Source: Malikia spinosa
Lineage (GTDB): Bacteria > Pseudomonadota > Gammaproteobacteria > Burkholderiales > Burkholderiaceae_C
Direction: 5' to 3'
Assembly: GCF_002980625.1 (NCBI RefSeq)
Contig: NZ_PVLR01000022.1
Span: forward strand, 1 to 64,000
Length of the DNA: 64,000 bases
Below, piece after piece: positions 39,131 to 49,943 of this stretch. The notes beneath the pieces are model-generated. The model was given only the letters and a program-made list of their open reading frames with translations, made no database searches and was not told the origin of the DNA. The position numbers and the translations under genes were made by a program. How positions within the stretch are numbered: the first letter of the stretch is position 1; each line of letters starts with the position of its first letter.

Positions 39131-39631
39131 ATGAACAAAATCCTCCGTCACACCCTCATCGCCACCCTGGCCGCCGCCAGCCTGGGCGCCTGGGCCCAGT
39201 CCCAGTCCCGGCTCAAGGTCGAGGACGCCTGGGTGCGCGGCACCGTGGCGCAGCAAAAGGCCACTGGCGCCTTCATGCGGCTGACCGCCGAGCGCGAGCT
39301 GCGCCTGTTGTCCGCCCGTTCGCCGATCGCGGGTGTGGTCGAGATCCATGAGATGGCGCTCAACGACGGCATCATGCGCATGCGCGCCGTTCCCGGGCTG
39401 GCGCTGCCGGCAGGCAAGACGGTCGAGCTCAAGCCCGGTGGCTACCATGTGATGCTGCTGGACCTGAAGGCGCCGGTCAGCGCCGGTCAGCAGGTGCCGC
39501 TGACGCTGCTGCTCGAGGGCCAGGACGGCCAGCGCGAGCAGGTCGAGCTCCAGTTGCCGGTGCGCGCGCTCAATGCCCAGACCATGGGGCAGGGCCATCA
39601 GCCGCATCCGTCCGGCGGCCACATGCATTGA
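39131..39631 (+). CDS. Periplasmic copper chaperone PCu(A)C
   Basis: A 166-residue PCu(A)C (DUF461) protein. The signal peptide ends at AWA-QSQ (about residue 22). The Cu(I) ligands follow the family pattern: His and Met in VEIHEMAL, Met in IMRMR, and the HVM motif in GGYHVMLLDL. The C-terminus ends in a His/Met-rich tail (GHQPHPSGGHMH), a second metal-binding site in some members. It delivers copper to cytochrome oxidase assembly. It is probably in an operon with the DUF2946 gene. Confidence 0.9.
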   Translation: MNKILRHTLIATLAAASLGAWAQSQSRLKVEDAWVRGTVAQQKATGAFMRLTAERELRLLSARSPIAGVVEIHEMALNDGIMRMRAVPGLALPAGKTVELKPGGYHVMLLDLKAPVSAGQQVPLTLLLEGQDGQREQVELQLPVRALNAQTMGQGHQPHPSGGHMH

Positions 39632-39700
39632 GGTCGGGTCCTGGGGGGCGATGCTGATCCGGCGCTCGCGCGGCTGGACTGAAAAGCCCCGGACAGCAGA

Positions 39701-39732
39701 AAAGCCGCGACCGTGTCAACGGTGGCGGCTTT
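39701..39732 (-). terminator. Terminator downstream of tRNA-Arg
   Basis: AAAGCCGC / GCGGCTTT forms an 8-bp stem (extended by ACCG / CGGT after one mismatch) followed on the minus strand by TTCTG. It lies 6 bases after the tRNA CCA end. Confidence 0.8.
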
Positions 39733-39737
39733 GTCAA

Positions 39738-39812
39738 TGGTCCCCCCGACAGGAATCGAACCTGTATTTGCCGCTTAGGAGGCGGCTGTTCTATCCATTG
39801 AACTACGGAGAG
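39738..39812 (-). tRNA. tRNA-Arg(CCU)
   Basis: A 75-nt tRNA reading 5' to 3' on the minus strand. It has a D arm GTTC/GAAC, an anticodon arm GCCGC-CTCCTAA-GCGGC with anticodon CCT at positions 34-36, a T arm ACAGG-TTCGATT-CCTGT, and an encoded CCA. The acceptor pairs CTCTCCG with CGGGGGG, giving two G-U pairs and a C1-G72 pair, which is unusual. Its first 10 bases overlap the 3' end of tamB. Confidence 0.93.
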
Positions 39813-42800
39813 GATCCCCGCATTGTAGCGGCGCCATCGACCGCTTTCGGCGCGGCCGGGCTGGAACGCGCGCGTCGGCCGTCGTATTGGCGCGTGTAGA
39901 TCAGCTCGATCGCGTTGTCGTCGCCGGCCTGGGCCCGCAGCGTCAGGTGGCGCGCCAGATCGTACAGGATGGCGACGGTGCCGGTGGTGCCGACCACGCT
40001 GCGCGAGTAGCTCAGGTAGAGCTGGCGCGAGATCCGCTTGCCCAGCGTCAGTGCGGCGGCCTGGGCGCTGCCGTCGGCCCTTTGCGTCTCGCCCTGGAAC
40101 GACAGTTCGTCGAGCCCGAGCGAGCGCTGGAAGCCGCCGTCATTGGCCCGGCTGCGGCTGCTGAACAGGGCGAGTGCCGCCTGTTGCAGCAGCGCGGTCT
40201 CGGCGCCGGTGCCACCGGCCGGGCGGCCCAGCACCAGCCAGGCCAGTTTCTCGCTTTCGGGCAGGTCGGGATCGGCGTACAGGCGCAGCCTAGGCGCCAG
40301 CGCCGTGCCGCTGAGCTGGACGCCGACGCGCTGGTCTGGCAGCGGTCGCAGCGCCAGCAGTTCGAGCGTGGGGTTGTCGTAGGGGCCGTTGAAGTTGAGC
40401 AGTCCGGTTTCGATCTCGAGTCGCTGGCCCCAGGCGCGGTATTGGCCGCGCTCGGTCCGGACCTGGCCGGTGAGCTGAGGCAGCGACTGGCCGGGGTCCA
40501 GGCTCAGCAGCAGTTCGCCCTTGAGCTGGCTGTCCAGCCCCTGTCCGCGCAGCTGGAAGTCGTCGCCCAATCCGAGCTCGAGCCGCAGCCGGATCGGCTT
40601 TGCAGTCGCTGAGGTGGTCGATCGTGCCGGCTCGGTTGCCGTGGTGGCAGGGCCTGGCTGGCCCTGTCCGCGCACGACCACATCTTCGCCCAGCGTGGGC
40701 CGGTTCTCGTCGGGCAGGATGAACAAGGCCTGGTCGGCCACCAGCCGGCCTGTGGCGTCGAGCAGCTTCTCGTCCATCCGCACCGCGAGCCGGCCCGACA
40801 GCGTCAGGCGCCGGTCGGCGCGCGCGAGCAGTCGTAGCTGCTTGGCCTGCAGATCGAGCGTCATGACCGGCAGCAGCGGCGCGATGGCCTGGCCGGCTGG
40901 CGTGTCGGGCCGGCTCCAGCGCAGCAAGCCGCTGCCCAGCAACAGGCCGCCGTTGTCGCCACCGGCGCCGCGCAGCTTCAGGCTGTCAAAGCGCAGTTGG
41001 TCGCCGGCCAGCGTGGCGCGCAGTTCGCCGCCGCTGAAGTCGAGCCCGTCGACCAGCGAGCGCAGTGCCAGTTCATTGACCTGCAGCTGGCCATGCCATT
41101 CGGGCTGGCGCCGCGTGCCGCTCAGGCTGGCATCGGCCTGCAGACTGCCGCGCAGGCGCCAGCCCGGCGGCAGCAGGCTGGACCAGAGGCCGAACTGGGG
41201 CAGCTCGGCCTGGACCCGGCCTGTCAGCGCGGCTTCGGCCGGCCAGCTCCATTGCGCCAAGGCGGGCGAGGGCGGCGCCAACAGGGTGCCGAGCTCGGCG
41301 TCGAGTCGGCCCGCCAGCCGGCTGGTCCAGCGCAGCCGGCTCTGCAGTTGCACGCCGTCCAGCATCACGCTGGCCGCGACCTGCTCGACCCCGACCGGCT
41401 GCGGCTTGCCGCCGGTGCTGTCGGGCAGCAGCAGGCTCAGGTCGCCGCCGCTGCGGGCCAGTTCGATCCGGGCCCTGGTTGCCGGGGCGTTCTTGCCCGT
41501 GGGTTGCAGTGGCAGGCTCAGGTCCCAGCTGCCTTGCAGCGTCAGCTCGCCGCTGAGTCCGGCCTGCGCCAGCGGCCCGCGCGGTGCTGCCGGGCTGACC
41601 AGCAGGGTATCGATCCAGCCCAGCGCCAGTCCGGTGGCACGACCGCGCGACTCAAGCCGGCCGTTCGACCAGCGCGTGCTGTCCCAGGCGAGTTCGGCCG
41701 CTGGGCGCGCCGCGGTGCCGTCCCGCGCCGACAGCGCGAGGCTGGCCCGGCCCGGGGCCACGGTCAGGCCCCCGGAGTCCCAGCGCAGCGGGGTGCCGCC
41801 TGGGCTAGTGAGCTGGCCCGAGAGCTGGCGGGTCGCATCCGAGAGCTGCAGTTCGGCCAGCTCGAGCCGGACATCGGCCACCGGGCCCTGGCGGTCGCGG
41901 CCGAACTGGCCGCTGGCGCGCAGTCGGCTGCTGGCACTCCAGTCGGCGCTTGTGGCCGCGCCGGCCAGGCTCAGGGTCACGGCCTGGTCGCGTCCCGCGA
42001 GCGCCAGCTGCCAGTCTTTCAGTTGCAACGCCGGCAGGTCGCTGGCAGCCGGCCACTGGACCTGGGCCTGCGGTGCCTGGAGTTTGGCATTCCAGTCCCG
42101 CGGCAGTCGGTCTGTGTGCAGCGGACCGGTCCAGCCGGCTTGCAGGCTGGCCTGTCCGCGCCAGAGGGCGCTGCGCCAGGGCTCGGGCAGCTGTTCGGGG
42201 CCGATGCCGGCGGGCAGCCAGCGCTTGAGCGGGCCATTGAGCCAGCGCTGCAGCTGCTGGGCATCAGTCAGGGCCAGTTGCAGTTGGCCGCCAGACGCGC
42301 GCGCCTGCGCGCTGGCATTGGCGCCGGGCAGGGCCAGGGCCAGTTCGCCGCTGAGCTGCTGATTGCCCAGCTCCAGCCGGCCGCTGGCCTTGGCGCTGGC
42401 ATCGGCCAGCTTGAGTTCGGCCTGGCGCAGTTCGACGCGCTGGCCGCTCCAGCTGCCGGCGGCCTGCAGTCGGCCGTTGTCGCTGAGCCGGGCCTCCAGG
42501 GTTTGCAGCTGCCAGGCGCCGCCCGCGAAGGCCAGCGCGGCGCGCAGCTGCTCGAGCGGCAGCGCGCCACGCTGCCAGGGGCCGGCGGCGCTGTTGCGCA
42601 GTTCGCCAGCCAGTTCCCAGCGCGCGTCTTGAGCCGTCGCATCGGGCCCATTCGATCGGCTGCTGGCTTGCCAACGGCCCTGCAGGCGGGTGCGCGGGGC
42701 TTGCGGCCAGAAGGCGGCCAGGTCGATCTCGCGCAGTTCGAGCTCGGCGGTTGGCAACGGCAAGGTGGCCCAGGGCGTGATCGTGGCGCTGGCCTTCAAT

Positions 42801-43726
42801 GTGGCACCGGCACCGGCACCTGCACCGGCACCGGCACCGGCACCTGCTCGGGTCTGGGTCTGTGCCGATGCGGTCGGGTTCACGCTGGCCTCGAACGCGA
42901 GGCTGGCCTCCTGGCCTGCCAGCTGGCCGCTCAGGCGGGCCTGGGCCGACAGCGACTGGCGGCGCCCGCCAGGCAAGCTGGCTTGCGCCAGGCCTTGCAG
43001 CTGCGCGTCGAGCTGCATCGGCGCACTCGCCTGCAGCCGGGCCTGCAGCTGGTACTGCCCTTGGGCCCAGTGCAGCTGCTGCAGTTGCAGCTCATGCCGC
43101 AGGTCGCCTTCCGGCCCGCGGCGGTAGCGGTAGTCCGCCTGCAGCGGGCCCAGCGCCAGCTGCGGACTGCCTTCGATCACGATCGCCTCGACCCGCAGCG
43201 GCAGCTGCACCGATTCCAGCCAGGGCAGCAGCAGGTCGGTCGGTGGCTGGCGGTCCGTGCTGGGCGGGCTGTCGTCGCGCAGGCGCAGCCTGGCCAGCTG
43301 CAGCGGGTCGATCGGGTCGAGCCGCAGCTCGCGCCGCAGCAGCAAATCGGGCCAGAGCTTGGCCGGCCAGCGCAGTTGCAGGTCTTCGAGCTCGATCTCG
43401 AGTCCGTTGCGGCGCCAGCGCAGATAGCCGATGCGGCCGCCCTCGCGCAGGCTGCCGCTGGCGTCGCGTACCAGCAGCGGGCCTTCGCTGTCGGGGCCGT
43501 TGAGCCAGTCCTGCAGCCAGTCCAGCGTCAGCGGCAGCGAGCGCGCGTGGCCGCTCCAGAGCCAGGCCGACAGCAGCAGCGCGGCGACCAGCGCCAGCGT
43601 GGTGCCGAACAGCCGGGCCACGCCGACGGCCGGACGCAATAGCGCGCGCGCCAGCGCCGGACGGCGGGCCGGTGCCGGGCTCGGGCTCGGGCTCGGGCTC
43701 GAGGGCGGAGTGGGTGACTGGCTCAA
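39803..43726 (-). CDS. tamB: Translocation and assembly module TamB
   Basis: A 1307-residue inner-membrane-anchored protein that spans the periplasm and works with TamA in outer-membrane protein or lipid transport. It has one N-terminal membrane anchor (about residues 38-58), a long stretch of beta-rich low-homology repeats, and a conserved C-terminal DUF490 domain (from about residue 960, with GKRISRQLYLSYSRS). The N-terminus is a Ser-Pro dipeptide run, and an Ala-Gly run lies near residue 300. The end of the domain (ELIYTRQYDG) is followed by about 25 extra residues because the frame runs into the tRNA gene, which provides the TAG stop. It overlaps tamA by 4 bases. Confidence 0.9.
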   Translation of the reverse strand: MSQSPTPPSSPSPSPSPAPARRPALARALLRPAVGVARLFGTTLALVAALLLSAWLWSGHARSLPLTLDWLQDWLNGPDSEGPLLVRDASGSLREGGRIGYLRWRRNGLEIELEDLQLRWPAKLWPDLLLRRELRLDPIDPLQLARLRLRDDSPPSTDRQPPTDLLLPWLESVQLPLRVEAIVIEGSPQLALGPLQADYRYRRGPEGDLRHELQLQQLHWAQGQYQLQARLQASAPMQLDAQLQGLAQASLPGGRRQSLSAQARLSGQLAGQEASLAFEASVNPTASAQTQTRAGAGAGAGAGAGAGATLKASATITPWATLPLPTAELELREIDLAAFWPQAPRTRLQGRWQASSRSNGPDATAQDARWELAGELRNSAAGPWQRGALPLEQLRAALAFAGGAWQLQTLEARLSDNGRLQAAGSWSGQRVELRQAELKLADASAKASGRLELGNQQLSGELALALPGANASAQARASGGQLQLALTDAQQLQRWLNGPLKRWLPAGIGPEQLPEPWRSALWRGQASLQAGWTGPLHTDRLPRDWNAKLQAPQAQVQWPAASDLPALQLKDWQLALAGRDQAVTLSLAGAATSADWSASSRLRASGQFGRDRQGPVADVRLELAELQLSDATRQLSGQLTSPGGTPLRWDSGGLTVAPGRASLALSARDGTAARPAAELAWDSTRWSNGRLESRGRATGLALGWIDTLLVSPAAPRGPLAQAGLSGELTLQGSWDLSLPLQPTGKNAPATRARIELARSGGDLSLLLPDSTGGKPQPVGVEQVAASVMLDGVQLQSRLRWTSRLAGRLDAELGTLLAPPSPALAQWSWPAEAALTGRVQAELPQFGLWSSLLPPGWRLRGSLQADASLSGTRRQPEWHGQLQVNELALRSLVDGLDFSGGELRATLAGDQLRFDSLKLRGAGGDNGGLLLGSGLLRWSRPDTPAGQAIAPLLPVMTLDLQAKQLRLLARADRRLTLSGRLAVRMDEKLLDATGRLVADQALFILPDENRPTLGEDVVVRGQGQPGPATTATEPARSTTSATAKPIRLRLELGLGDDFQLRGQGLDSQLKGELLLSLDPGQSLPQLTGQVRTERGQYRAWGQRLEIETGLLNFNGPYDNPTLELLALRPLPDQRVGVQLSGTALAPRLRLYADPDLPESEKLAWLVLGRPAGGTGAETALLQQAALALFSSRSRANDGGFQRSLGLDELSFQGETQRADGSAQAAALTLGKRISRQLYLSYSRSVVGTTGTVAILYDLARHLTLRAQAGDDNAIELIYTRQYDGRRARSSPAAPKAVDGAATMRGSSP
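42803..42848. repeat. Hexamer repeat tract inside tamB
   Basis: About seven near-identical copies of the hexamer GCACCG/GCACCT encode an alternating Ala-Gly run in TamB. Loss or gain of a unit keeps the frame, so the tract is a candidate length-variable site. Confidence 0.7.
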
Positions 43727-45675
43727 AATGCGAATCCCACGCTCATGTGCAGGCGCAGCGCCTGGCGCTCGACGCCGTAGGCCAGGTCCACCTGCAGCGG
43801 ACCGACCGGGCTGCGGTAGCGCAGGCCCACGCCAATGCCGATCTGGGGGCTGAGTGCGCGGCTGTGGTTGGCGACCGCGCCGGCATCAACGAACAGGGCG
43901 GTTTCCCAGTCGCTGCGGCGGCCGTCGATCCAGACCGGGCGTTGCCATTCGAGGCTGGCAATCGTCAGCAGCAGGCCCGGGTCGGCGCCGCCTTGTGCGC
44001 GCGGCACGCCGATCTCGCGCAGGCCGTAGCCGCGCACGCTGCCTTCGCCCCCGGCCAGGAAGCGCTGGGTCGCCGGCACGTTGTCGCCGTCGCGGCTCCA
44101 GACCGTTCCGCCCTCGAGCCGCAGCGCCCAGCGGCTGGGCCGGTCGCTGCTTTCGAAGGCCGGTCGGTAGGCCTGCCAGCGCGCCCGCGCGCGCAGATAG
44201 GGTTGGCGCTGCGCCAGCGTCAGGCCGGCGCCGAGCTCAAGCGCCAGGCCCTGGCCGCGCGTCGGGTTGTAGAGGTCGTCGAAGGCGCGCCGGGTCCAGC
44301 CGTAATGCGCGCTGAGCGAGGCCGCGGCGTCATCCTGCACCGCCAGTGCCGGGTCCTGCGTGCTGGCGCGGTCATATTGGGCGTAGAGCTGGCGTTCAAG
44401 CTGGCGCCCGCCTTGCGAACGCCCAGCCCGCAGCTGCTGGCTTGAGGTCACGAGCGGGCCGTCTTGCTGGCGCTGCAGCTGCGCGGCTAGGTTCCAGCGC
44501 CAGCCCCGTTCATCGATCGGCGAGTCGAGCGCGCCGTTCAGGGTTCTGGTGTCGCGTTCGAGCTGCAGCTTGGTGGCAGCGCGCCAGTCCAGTCCCGGTA
44601 CGCGCCGGTGCAGGTGCTCCAAGCTCAGGCGGGCGCCGCTGTCGGTGCTGGCGCCGACGCCGATCACCAGCTTTTGCTGCTTGGCCTCGCGTACGCTGGC
44701 CTGCACCGGGGCCGCCTCGGGGTCGGCGCTGGTGTCGAGCCGCACGAAGGCCGACTCGAAATCACCGCTGTCGAGCAGGCGTTGCTGCGCGGCTTGCAGC
44801 AGGCGCTCGTCGTAGTCCAGGCCTGGCTCGACCCCGGCCAGTCGCACCAGGCGCTGGATGGTCTCGGGCTGGTAGCGCTCGCTGCCCTGCACCTGCAGCG
44901 GGCCGAAGCGATAGGCCGGGCCGGAGTCGAGTTCGAGCCGCAGGTGGGCCTGATGCCGGTCCGGGTCGATGTCGGCCAGGCTGTGCGTGATGCGCGCCTC
45001 GGGGTAGCGCAGCCGGCTCAGCGCGCGCAGCGCCGCCTGCTTGGCATCGTCCCAGTCCTGCTGGGTGAAGACCCGGCCCGCGGTCAGCTTCCAGTCTTCC
45101 TGCAGGGCCGCACGTTGTTCGGCCGCTGCCGGGTCGTCCAGGACCGGGCCGCTCAGCAGGATCTGCCAGTCGGCGACCTGGGCCAGCGGTCCGGGTTCGA
45201 CCTCGATCCGCACCAGCGCGGGCGCAGCGGTGGCACCCGTGCTGTTGTTGGCGTCCTTGGCGTCGATCGAGCCGGTCCGTTCGATCGTGATCCGGGGTGA
45301 GAAATAGCCCTGGCTGGCCAGCAGCTGGCGCAGGTCGGCCGGCGCGGTCAGCAGCAGGCGTTCGAGCTCGGTCTCGCCGAGGTCGGGCAGGGTCCGCAGC
45401 CGTTCGAGTTCGGCATGGCGCAGCAGCCAGGCGTCGAGCGGTGCGGGTGCGATCAGCTCTATCCTGAATGGTGTGCGGGCTGCCGTGGGGGCGGCAGCGC
45501 TGGCCTGGTTGCTGTCTTGCCTGGCGGCTGCCTCCGGCGCTGGCAAGGCGTCTTGCGCCTGCGCCCACGCGCTGCCCATCCCGGCCAGGCTGGCGAGCAG
45601 CAGCGCAGCAGCCCGCGCTGGCCAGCGGCTGGCCTTGGGCGGGTCGGGCAAGGCGGGCCTGATGGAGGACGTCAT
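43723..45675 (-). CDS. tamA: TamA/BamA-family outer-membrane assembly protein
   Basis: A 650-residue Omp85 protein. The signal peptide ends near AWA-QAQ (residue 39). POTRA domains cover about residues 70-320. The C-terminal D15/surface-antigen beta-barrel has GGEGSVRGYGLREIG (the characteristic VRGY motif) and ends VGFAF with the terminal Phe. The ATGA overlap with tamB shows coupled translation; the pair forms the translocation and assembly module. It begins about 160 bases after the dctD stop on the same strand, with no clear terminator between them. Confidence 0.92.
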   Translation of the reverse strand: MTSSIRPALPDPPKASRWPARAAALLLASLAGMGSAWAQAQDALPAPEAAARQDSNQASAAAPTAARTPFRIELIAPAPLDAWLLRHAELERLRTLPDLGETELERLLLTAPADLRQLLASQGYFSPRITIERTGSIDAKDANNSTGATAAPALVRIEVEPGPLAQVADWQILLSGPVLDDPAAAEQRAALQEDWKLTAGRVFTQQDWDDAKQAALRALSRLRYPEARITHSLADIDPDRHQAHLRLELDSGPAYRFGPLQVQGSERYQPETIQRLVRLAGVEPGLDYDERLLQAAQQRLLDSGDFESAFVRLDTSADPEAAPVQASVREAKQQKLVIGVGASTDSGARLSLEHLHRRVPGLDWRAATKLQLERDTRTLNGALDSPIDERGWRWNLAAQLQRQQDGPLVTSSQQLRAGRSQGGRQLERQLYAQYDRASTQDPALAVQDDAAASLSAHYGWTRRAFDDLYNPTRGQGLALELGAGLTLAQRQPYLRARARWQAYRPAFESSDRPSRWALRLEGGTVWSRDGDNVPATQRFLAGGEGSVRGYGLREIGVPRAQGGADPGLLLTIASLEWQRPVWIDGRRSDWETALFVDAGAVANHSRALSPQIGIGVGLRYRSPVGPLQVDLAYGVERQALRLHMSVGFAF

Positions 45676-45834
45676 GGCTGGAGGGCGTGCGCGGCTGCCC
45701 GCCGTTTGGCGCCAGCCGGCTCGGGATTCGCGACAAGCATGGTTTCCTTCGGATGCTGAGGCTGTGAATTTAACAGCCCCACCCAGGCTTGGCGACCGGC
45801 CGATCGGCTGATCAGCGGGCCGGGTCCGCCGGGC

Positions 45835-47167
<1,333 letters not shown>

Positions 47168-47175
<8 letters not shown>

Positions 47176-49036
47176 GTCCGGGTTCCGGGGCAATGGGCAG
47201 GTCCAGGGTGAAGACAGCGCCACCCTCGGGATGATTGTCGCCCGACAGGCTGCCGCCGAAGTCGGCCACGATGCCGGCCGAGATCGCCAGTCCGAGCCCG
47301 AGGCCGCTGCCGGCGTCCTTGGTGGTGAAGAAGGGCTCGAACAGATGGCTGCGCGCCTCCTCGGCCAGGCCAGGCCCGCGGTCGCGCACCTGCAGCTCGA
47401 TCCGCTCGCCATCGCGCCTGGCGCTGATGTCGAGCCTGGGTGCCGGCTGGCCTGCCATGGCATCGAGCGCGTTGCCGATCAGGTTCACCAGCACCTGCTC
47501 AAGCCGGTTGGCATCGCACCAGGCCAGCAGCTCGGGCGGCGCCAGCTCGATGTTGACCAGCACCCCGGCGCGCTGGCAGCGCTGCTCGAGCAGAAACAGT
47601 GCGTTGTCGATCGCACGCCGCAGCGGCACCGCCTGCGGCCGTCCGGACGATTTGCGCGCGAAGGACTTGAGCTGGCCAGTGAGGCGGCCCATGCGGTCGA
47701 CCAGCTCGGCGATGCGCGCCAGGTTGCCGTCGGCGGTCGGCTGGTCGCCGCGCGCCAGGAACTTGCGCGCATTGCCCGACAGCGTGCGCAGCGCGGCCAG
47801 CGGCTGATTGAGCTCATGCGCGATGCCCGTGGCCAACTGGCCGATCACCGCCAGCTTGCCGGCCTGCACCAGCTCGTCCTGTGCCGCGCGCAAGGTGCGC
47901 TCGGCCCGGGTGCGCTCGGCGACCTCGGCCTGCAGCTGCAAGTTGGCGGCTGACAGGTCGGCGGTGCGTTCGGCCACCTTGCGTTCGAGCTCGTCATGCG
48001 CCTGCTGCAGCGCCTCGCGCGCCGCCAGCCGGTCCTTCAGGTGACGGCGTCGCTCGTTGAGCATCAAGGCCAGGATGCACAGGAAGGCCGTGCCCGCGCC
48101 GGCCAGCGTGGCCCGGCTGGCCGCCATGCCGCGCACCTCTTCCTGCTGCGAGAACACGGTGATGTTCCAGGGCGTGCCGGGCAGGGCCTGGGTCTGGGCC
48201 AGGAACTTGCCGGCGACCGGGAACATCGAGACCCGTTCCGGCCCGACCCGGGGCAGGCGCACCAGCCGCGCCCCATGCTCGAGCCGCTCGAGCTCGATCA
48301 CGCCCAGCGGCGCCAGCGCGCGCCGGTTGTATTGCTGGGTCTGGTCGAAGGCGCGCCGGGTCGCCGGGTCCAGCGGCTGCAAGGTGGTGAACTTCCAGTC
48401 CGGCACCGAGGCCAGGATCACCACGCCGTTCTCGTCTGCCACCAGCGCCGGAGCCTCGACCGTGGCCCAGGATTGCTCGAGCTGCTGCAGGCCGACCTTG
48501 ACCACCGCGACGCCCAGCGTGCCCTGGGCGCCGCCCAGCGCCGAGGCCAGGTAGTAGCCCGGCTCGCCGCGCGTGGTGCCGATGCCGAAGATGCGCCCGC
48601 CACCGGTCTCGAGCGCCTGGCGGAAATAGGGCCGGAACGACAGGTCTTCGCCCAGGTAGCTGTCGGGCCGGCGCCAGTTGCTGCTGGCCACGACCCGGCC
48701 TTGCGCGTCGAGCACATAGATCGCCAGCGTGCCGGCGCGCTCGTTGAGCTGCTCCAGATAGCGGTTGACCTGGCCGGCCAGCGCCGGCTGCGGGCTGGCC
48801 AGCAGCTGCAGCACATCGCGCTCGAGCCCGAGCGTGGTCGAGAAATAGGCGTACTTGTCGATTTCGCGTTCCAGGCTGCTGGCGTAGAGGTCGAGCCGAT
48901 GGCGCCCGGTCACCTGCAGTTCGGCCAGTCCCATCGCCAGGCTCAGCCGGTAGGCCAGCAGGCCGGTGCCCGCGATCAGGGCGGCAAAGGCCAGCAGCAG
49001 GAGGCTCAGGCGCAGCAGCTTCTGGCGCGAATGCAT
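47168..49036 (-). CDS. dctB: C4-dicarboxylate sensor histidine kinase
   Basis: A 622-residue membrane sensor. One N-terminal transmembrane segment (about residues 9-30) is followed by a periplasmic double-PAS sensor (about 35-290, with the SSNWRRPDSYLGEDLSFRPYF region split by YL; this is the DctB-type ligand domain), a second membrane helix near 300, a coiled coil, then the kinase core with the H-box AHELNQPLAAL and the G-boxes DRGPGL and GSGLGLGLA. It senses succinate, fumarate or malate and phosphorylates DctD. A palindrome overlaps the expected RBS position. Confidence 0.92.
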
Positions 49037-49040
49037 GGGT

Positions 49041-49057
49041 GTTCGGTTTTCCGAATG
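49041..49057. promoter_or_regulatory. Candidate DctD-binding palindrome upstream of dctB
   Basis: GTTCGGTTTTCCGAATG is a TTCGG-N4-CCGAA palindrome. A 17-base exact match, in the reverse orientation, occurs upstream of dctA at 51473-51489. It lies 5 bases before the dctB start codon, where an RBS would be expected; none is visible. Confidence 0.5.
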
Positions 49058-49070
49058 TGCTGGCGGCCGC

Positions 49071-49832
49071 TCAGCCGCCCAGCATGTCCCAGGCCAGCTT
49101 GCCGATCAGCACCGTCACCACCAGCAAGAAGGCCTGGCGCACGAAGCCCGCGCCGCGGCGCAGCGCCAGCGCGGTGCCGAGCTGGGCCCCGGCCAGGTTG
49201 CAGACCGCCATCACCAGCGCCACCAGCCACAGGATGGGGCCGTGGCTGGCAAAGAAGGCGATCGCCGAGATATTGGTCGCGGCATTGATGACCTTGGCGC
49301 TGGCCGAGGCCTTGATGAAGTCCATGCCGAACAGCCGCACGAAGCCGAAGATCAGGAAGCTGCCGGTGCCCGGACCGAAGAAGCCGTCATAGAAGCCGAT
49401 CACCAGACCGAGCGCGGCGGCGCGCCAGCGGTCGGCCGGCACCAGCGCGCGGGCCTCGACATGGCCGAAGTCCTTGCGCAGGAAGGTGTAGAGCGCGACC
49501 GCCAGCATCATGACCAGCACCAGCGGGCGCATCGCCTCGCGCGGCAGCCAGGCCGTGACGGCGGCGCCCAGCCAGGCGCCCAGCAGCGCTGCCAGCGTGG
49601 CCGGCAGCACCACGGCCCAGGGAATCGAAACCGTCCGGGCATAGCGCCAGAGCGACGACGCGGTGCCCGCCAGGCTGGAGAGCTTGTTGGTGCCGAACAG
49701 GGTCGGGATCGCGGTCTGGGGAAACTGCGACAGCAGCACCGGGATCTGGATCAGCCCGCCGCCGCCGACCACGGCATCCACCATGCCAGCGAAGAAGGCG
49801 GCGCCAGCGAGCAAAAACCAGTTGAATTCCAT
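49071..49832 (-). CDS. TauE/SafE (TSUP) family membrane permease
   Basis: A 253-residue protein with about eight transmembrane helices. The two repeated family motifs are seen: AGMVDAVVGGGGLIQIP in the first helices and YDGFFGPGTGSFLIF in the middle. TSUP proteins are proposed exporters of sulfite, sulfoacetate or other anions. It lies between dctA (112 bases upstream) and dctB (34 bases downstream), all on the same strand, so it is probably in the dct operon. Substrate not known. Confidence 0.9.
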   Translation of the reverse strand: MEFNWFLLAGAAFFAGMVDAVVGGGGLIQIPVLLSQFPQTAIPTLFGTNKLSSLAGTASSLWRYARTVSIPWAVVLPATLAALLGAWLGAAVTAWLPREAMRPLVLVMMLAVALYTFLRKDFGHVEARALVPADRWRAAALGLVIGFYDGFFGPGTGSFLIFGFVRLFGMDFIKASASAKVINAATNISAIAFFASHGPILWLVALVMAVCNLAGAQLGTALALRRGAGFVRQAFLLVVTVLIGKLAWDMLGG

Positions 49833-49943
49833 CGTCAGATCCGGGTGAAAGAGGGCGCGACCAGCGCGCCCGGGGCAGTCAGCATGGCCAGTCCGGCCCG
49901 GCTGCGGCCAGCCTGTCTCCAGGCTGGCGCTCGCTGCTCAGGC

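Noticed and set aside
40997-43642. An 881-codon frame opposite tamB
   Set aside because: Composition mirrors the reversed tamB codons (Gln/Arg/Ala/Gly) and has no motif; tamB is supported by its partner tamA and the DUF490 end.
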